Shown piece by piece: positions 61,131 through 64,000 of a DNA stretch of 64,000 nucleotides. The DNA comes from CAZCGA01 sp964498075. Its GTDB lineage: Bacteria > Desulfobacterota > Binatia > HRBIN30. The notes under the pieces are model-generated. The model ran no database searches, had not been told where the DNA came from, and saw nothing but the letters and a program-made list of their open reading frames with translations. Positions within the stretch are counted from its first letter, which is position 1, and every line of letters begins with the position of its first letter. The stretch is from the NCBI GenBank assembly GCA_964498075.1, contig CAZCGA010000015.1, positions 1-64,000 on the forward strand, read 5' to 3'. Position numbers and translations under genes: made by a program.

Positions 61131-61401
61131 GCAACCTCCTCAGCTGCTCGGGCGTGACGGTTGCGAGCTTCCGTGCACGTTTGAGTCGGCGGTACCGCGC
61201 GTCCGTCGCAGTCTCGAGGGTGCGCACGTGCTCAGGCGTCACCCCGTACTCCCGCTGCGCGTAGTCCGTGCTTTCCACCTCCACCTTGCGCAATGCGATG
61301 ATGTCCGACCCGGCGATGATGCCGATGTCCTCCCCAGTGGCGGCGGCCGAAAGCCAGCGGCCCAGATTCCTCTTCGCCTCGGTAATCGTAAGGGTCTTCA
61401 T
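61123..61401 (-). CDS. Phd/YefM-like antitoxin
   Basis: The 92-aa protein starts MKTLTITEAKRNLGRWLSAA, the Phd/YefM pattern of a DNA-binding N-terminal half with a hydrophobic strand (GIIAGSDIIALRKV) followed by a disordered, basic C-terminal tail (RYRRLKRARKL) that would wrap round the toxin. The start at 61401 is supported by that pattern; the open frame runs far upstream without homology. The toxin gene starts 8 bases before its stop, and its own start codon lies in an imperfect palindrome. Confidence 0.8.
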   Translation of the reverse strand: MKTLTITEAKRNLGRWLSAAATGEDIGIIAGSDIIALRKVEVESTDYAQREYGVTPEHVRTLETATDARYRRLKRARKLATVTPEQLRRLLG

Positions 61402-61410
61402 AAGGCCCTT
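61390..61410. promoter_or_regulatory. Palindrome over the antitoxin start, likely autoregulation operator
   Basis: AAGGGTCTT at 61390-61398 and AAGGCCCTT at 61402-61410 are inverted repeats (8 of 9 pairs) around the CAT of the antitoxin ATG. Phd/YefM antitoxins bind such a palindrome to repress their operon, so this is a reasonable operator candidate. No DNA-binding result is available. Confidence 0.5.
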
Positions 61411-61566
61411 ATACAGTCCCCAAAAGATCTGGGCAACAACGGCATACGCCCCGTAACCGGTCGGTACCGGGAAATCAGCGGGCGCGGGGACTGCGCCGGC
61501 TGTTGCGCCGGCTTGACAGTTCGGCCCTCTCCGACTATTCGCCGAGTCGCTGCTCGGAGGGAGTCC

Positions 61567-62325
61567 ATGGATCAGGCGCGCCGCGAGTTCCGTAACGTCA
61601 TCCGCTCGGAGAAGGTGGACGAGGCGCTGCCGGTCGATGCGTACCTCGGCGAGCTGGACGCGTTCATTGATGCGCACAACCCGTACCGCATCAACAAGGT
61701 CATCGCCGCGATCGGTGACGGGACGGCGTCGATGGACGTGGTGAAGCGCTACGCCAAGGAGCTCTACTACCTCGGCCTGTGGATGACGCCCGAGCTCGCG
61801 TTGCTGGTGGCCAACGCCCCGGATCGGTACGCACTGACACTCGACGACTCGGAGCACTACGCGCATTGGTGCCAGAACTTCGCCGACGAGACGGGCTTCC
61901 TGCGCGACCCGAACCACGTGCAGATGAAAGTCGATCACTGCCATCAGCTGGGCATCACCGACGACGAGCTGCGGTCGTACGCGCCGATGGCAGAGACCGT
62001 CGGCTCGGTCTATACGCTGCTCTACTACTGCCGCCGCTCGTATGAAGAGGGCTTGGCAGCCTTCGGCTACGCCCGCGAACGCGTCGCCGGGATGAGCGGC
62101 TACGCGCAAACCGTCTACACCGGCTTGGCGCGCCACTACGGCATCAAGGCGAAGAACTTCGAGGTGCACGCCTACGCCGAGACCGAGCACGGTGACAAGG
62201 CGCTGGAGCTGATGCGCAAGGTGGTGATCACCGCGGACCTGCAACGTCGCTGCCGGCAAGCCGTGCGGCACACCATTCTGACCAACGAGTGGCGTGCGCA
62301 CGCGATGAATCGCTGGCTGGAGTAG
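61567..62325 (+). CDS. Iron-containing redox enzyme family (PqqC/TenA-like, haem-oxygenase fold)
   Basis: The 252-aa protein is helical throughout. It has the HDO-type motifs LYYLGLWMTPELALLVANAP and HAYAETEHGDKALELM, which supply E...H ligands for a diiron-type or haem-oxygenase-like centre. Relatives include PqqC and the desaturase/lyase-type HDO enzymes, which act on small acids or peptides with O2. The ATG at 61567 was preferred because GGAGGGAGT lies just upstream. No PQQ genes are adjacent, and the substrate is unknown. Confidence 0.78.
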   Translation: MDQARREFRNVIRSEKVDEALPVDAYLGELDAFIDAHNPYRINKVIAAIGDGTASMDVVKRYAKELYYLGLWMTPELALLVANAPDRYALTLDDSEHYAHWCQNFADETGFLRDPNHVQMKVDHCHQLGITDDELRSYAPMAETVGSVYTLLYYCRRSYEEGLAAFGYARERVAGMSGYAQTVYTGLARHYGIKAKNFEVHAYAETEHGDKALELMRKVVITADLQRRCRQAVRHTILTNEWRAHAMNRWLE

Positions 62326-62335
62326 TCACCTCGCC

Positions 62336-62833
62336 GTGTGGAACGTGGCACGGATACCTCCCTGGCTGGTGATCGCGCTGTCCGCGGCCTTGACGAGTGC
62401 GGCGGCGGCGACGACGCCCGTACCCACCAAGCTCTCGGCGGAAGATCAGAAGGCCATGGCCGAGTTGGCGCTCAAGTGGGCGGCCGACGGCGGGCTGCAG
62501 GACGTCAAGTTGATGAAGGACCCCTCGACCCTGGTCGTGGCGAACACCGGCTTGCCCGCCAAGGTCGTGCTCGAGGTGCCCGACCACAAGGTGGTGGTCG
62601 CGCCGCTGGTCCGCATCCAAGCGATGGCCGACAGTCGGGGCGACTTCCTCTACTTCCGCTTCGGGCGCTTCACCGGAACGCCACAACGGGCGAGCCTCTC
62701 CATCAGTCTCGTGTGGATGGTCTCCGAGCAAAGCCGCACGCCGTATCTCAGCGGTGGCGGCGCCACGCTCGATTTCGAGAAGCGCGACGGCAAGTGGGAG
62801 CTGCTTCCCGTGAGCAACCACTGGATGTCGTAA
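62336..62833 (+). CDS. Secreted hypothetical protein
   Basis: This 165-aa protein starts at GTG with a signal peptide (PPWLVIALSAALTSAAAA). The mature part is beta-rich with VVAPLVRIQAMADSRGDFLY and SISLVWMVSEQSRTPYLSGG. There is no recognisable catalytic motif. I do not recognise the family. It follows the haem-oxygenase-fold gene by 10 bases, so it may be co-expressed with it. Confidence 0.7.
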   Translation: MWNVARIPPWLVIALSAALTSAAAATTPVPTKLSAEDQKAMAELALKWAADGGLQDVKLMKDPSTLVVANTGLPAKVVLEVPDHKVVVAPLVRIQAMADSRGDFLYFRFGRFTGTPQRASLSISLVWMVSEQSRTPYLSGGGATLDFEKRDGKWELLPVSNHWMS

Positions 62834-62862
62834 GCCGCGTGCGTGCGCCACGCGGCGCACGG

Positions 62863-63540
62863 CTACGGCTTCGCGATCAGCGGGCCGGCGACCTCCTTCA
62901 CGTGGTTGGTCGCTTGGTCGATGGCCACGGCACGGACACCGGTGTACTCGCCCGGCGGATAGAAGACGAAGCCGCTTATCGGCAAGCCGGTCTTGAGTGT
63001 CTGGTCGCCGAAGTACAGCCCGTGCAGCTGGTCGATGATCTCCTGCTCGGTCTTGGTCTTCGATTCGTAGAAACCGCCGATCGCCCCAACGGCGATGCCG
63101 ATGCCGGCGCCGACGGCTGCCCCTTTGCCGGCGCCGCCCGCGCCCCCTTGCGCCGCGCCGATGATCGCACCCGGGATGGCGCCCAGCAGACCGGTGAGCA
63201 GCGCGCCGCCCCCGGCCCCCTCCAGTCCGGCCGCCAGCGCCGTGGCGCCGCCGGCCTGTCGTGCGGCCTCGTCGACGCTCAGCGGCGCAATGCGATCGCC
63301 GGCCGCGTCGACGGCGAAGATGCGGTTGGCGGTGACCGTGTAGGTTGCGGTTTCGCCGCTCGACATGCCGACGCCCAGCGCCACCATGTCGCCGAAGTCT
63401 TTTCCGGTTGAGGCGGCGATGCGCAGCTCCGACGACACGGTCTCGGGCACCACCGCCCGTGGCGCCGTCACCGGCTTCTTGACGCACGACGCGGACAGCA
63501 GTGCGGCGATCACGAGCAAAACGTTTCCGGAATTTCGCAT
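62863..63540 (-). CDS. Putative lipoprotein with glycine-zipper-like segment
   Basis: The 225-aa protein has a lipobox (LLSASCVKK) after an N-terminal hydrophobic helix, so it is probably anchored in the outer or inner membrane. Residues about 90-150 are a glycine/alanine-rich stretch with GGGALLTGLLGAIPGAIIGA and repeated GA/GG, resembling glycine zipper proteins that pack in membranes. The C-terminus is soluble (DQLHGLYFGDQTLKTG). The family is not known. It converges with the secreted protein gene, and the next gene upstream on the same strand is 25 bases away. Confidence 0.72.
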   Translation of the reverse strand: MRNSGNVLLVIAALLSASCVKKPVTAPRAVVPETVSSELRIAASTGKDFGDMVALGVGMSSGETATYTVTANRIFAVDAAGDRIAPLSVDEAARQAGGATALAAGLEGAGGGALLTGLLGAIPGAIIGAAQGGAGGAGKGAAVGAGIGIAVGAIGGFYESKTKTEQEIIDQLHGLYFGDQTLKTGLPISGFVFYPPGEYTGVRAVAIDQATNHVKEVAGPLIAKP

Positions 63541-63565
63541 AGCGGTTCCTCCTGCTGGTGCCTTC

Positions 63566-64000
63566 TCATTGCGCCGGCTGCTCGGGGGGTTTGGGTCGAG
63601 GCGTGGGTGTCGAATGTGGACGCTTCGTGCTCGGCTTCTTCCTGGTGTGTTCAACGCGCCGGGTCGCCGAAGGTTGAGTGGTGCGATGCCGTGGGGCCCT
63701 TGAAGGCTTCGTCGCCGGGCGTTGCACCGGTGTGGGCGTGCGTGCCGGTCGAGCCAGCGGGCCCACCGGTGCCAAGGCCAGCGACGGTGGTGTCGCACCA
63801 GGTGTTGGTGCGGCCGCGGGTTCGACCAACCGCAGGTACTTTACATCGCCGGGAAACGCGTCGGTGGCGGTCCGTACGATGCCCGCATTGAGCGTGGACG
63901 ACACGACCTGATGCTCTCCCTCCAACAGGGCAACATGATACGGGGTGTTGTCGCGCAAGTAGACCACTAGGTCACCGGTCTTTGGTTGATCGACGATACG
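63566..64000 (-). CDS. Partial secreted-type protein with NlpC/P60-like segment and basic Pro-rich tail (5' end outside window)
   Basis: The coding frame is open to the right window edge, so the start lies outside. The visible part begins with DQPKTGDLVVYLRDN, then HVALLEGEHQVVSST, a pattern like the NlpC/P60 papain-fold middle (GDLVxF...HVxIxxG), whose catalytic Cys would lie upstream beyond the edge. The final ~75 residues are a low-complexity Pro/Ala/Arg/Lys/Thr-rich tail (RTPTPVQRPATKPSRAP). It may be a cell-wall hydrolase or binding protein; this is inference. Confidence 0.6.
   Translation of the reverse strand, partial: RIVDQPKTGDLVVYLRDNTPYHVALLEGEHQVVSSTLNAGIVRTATDAFPGDVKYLRLVEPAAAPTPGATPPSLALAPVGPLARPARTPTPVQRPATKPSRAPRHRTTQPSATRRVEHTRKKPSTKRPHSTPTPRPKPPEQPAQ

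Noticed and set aside
61228..61566. Upstream extension of the haem-oxygenase-fold gene
   Set aside because: The extra 113 residues run across the antitoxin gene and its promoter and have no homology; the ATG at 61567 has a Shine-Dalgarno.

Overview
The window is a high-GC, densely coding stretch of bacterial chromosome. It has no rRNA, tRNA, CRISPR array, phage structural genes or transposase that I can see. Many acyl-CoA/fatty-acid type enzymes, SDRs, two luciferase-like (LLM) oxidoreductases, SnoaL-like proteins, a WS/DGAT acyltransferase, MmgE/PrpD, a haem-oxygenase-fold protein and a TIGR04053-like radical SAM protein sit beside an LPS/exopolysaccharide-type cluster. That mix points to an uncultured Gram-negative of the old deltaproteobacterial / Binatota sort. 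This is inference from gene content only; no taxonomic marker gene is present.

Layout. (1) 0-11.1 kb holds mixed lipid and small-molecule metabolism: SDR, C45-type hydrolase, M20 amidohydrolase, MFS exporter, WS/DGAT, SnoaL, SDR, a DapF homologue lacking both catalytic cysteines, a beta-lactamase-fold esterase and a zinc alcohol dehydrogenase. (2) 11.1-20.3 kb is an accessory island. It has a GxxExxY gene framed by terminal inverted repeats, an LLM oxidoreductase followed by a DUF6883/DUF4926 pair and a decayed partial second copy of the LLM gene, then a four-gene block. That block is an unknown 262-aa protein, a TPR protein, an EVE-domain McrB-like GTPase and a DUF2357/PD-(D/E)XK McrC-like nuclease, and it looks like a modification-sensing defence system with two accessory subunits. 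(3) 20.3-31.2 kb holds a radical SAM/methyltransferase pair, a TetR-RND efflux operon, then an AMP-ligase/thiolase/nitroreductase/acyl-CoA dehydrogenase group on the minus strand.

(4) 31.4-53.9 kb is a surface polysaccharide cluster. It has a phosphoglycosyl transferase, two Wzy/ligase-like membrane proteins, a WecG-type transferase, several GT2 and GT4 glycosyltransferases, a FemAB/GNAT-like protein, two sulfotransferases, an SGNH protein, an acyl-CoA ligase, a polysaccharide deacetylase, an LpxL-like acyltransferase without the canonical histidine, and two alkaline-phosphatase-superfamily proteins. Within it a ~1.17-kb segment carrying a GT2 gene and a divergent promoter region is duplicated almost perfectly. 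The second copy is followed by the ghost 3' end of a deleted sulfotransferase, so the locus has rearranged recently. (5) 54.2-64 kb holds SnoaL/LLM, an ABC-2 exporter with a LolA-like protein and a Crp-like protein, MmgE/PrpD, a Phd/RelE-type toxin-antitoxin pair, a haem-oxygenase-fold enzyme and three envelope or secreted proteins, the last cut by the window edge.

The most notable items are the EVE-McrBC block with its two accessory genes, the GxxExxY inverted-repeat element, the duplicated GT2 unit with its sulfotransferase ghost, the DUF6883/DUF4926 insertion, and several enzymes whose catalytic residue is substituted. Start codons were chosen from domain onset and nearby Shine-Dalgarno sequence; all family assignments were made by eye.
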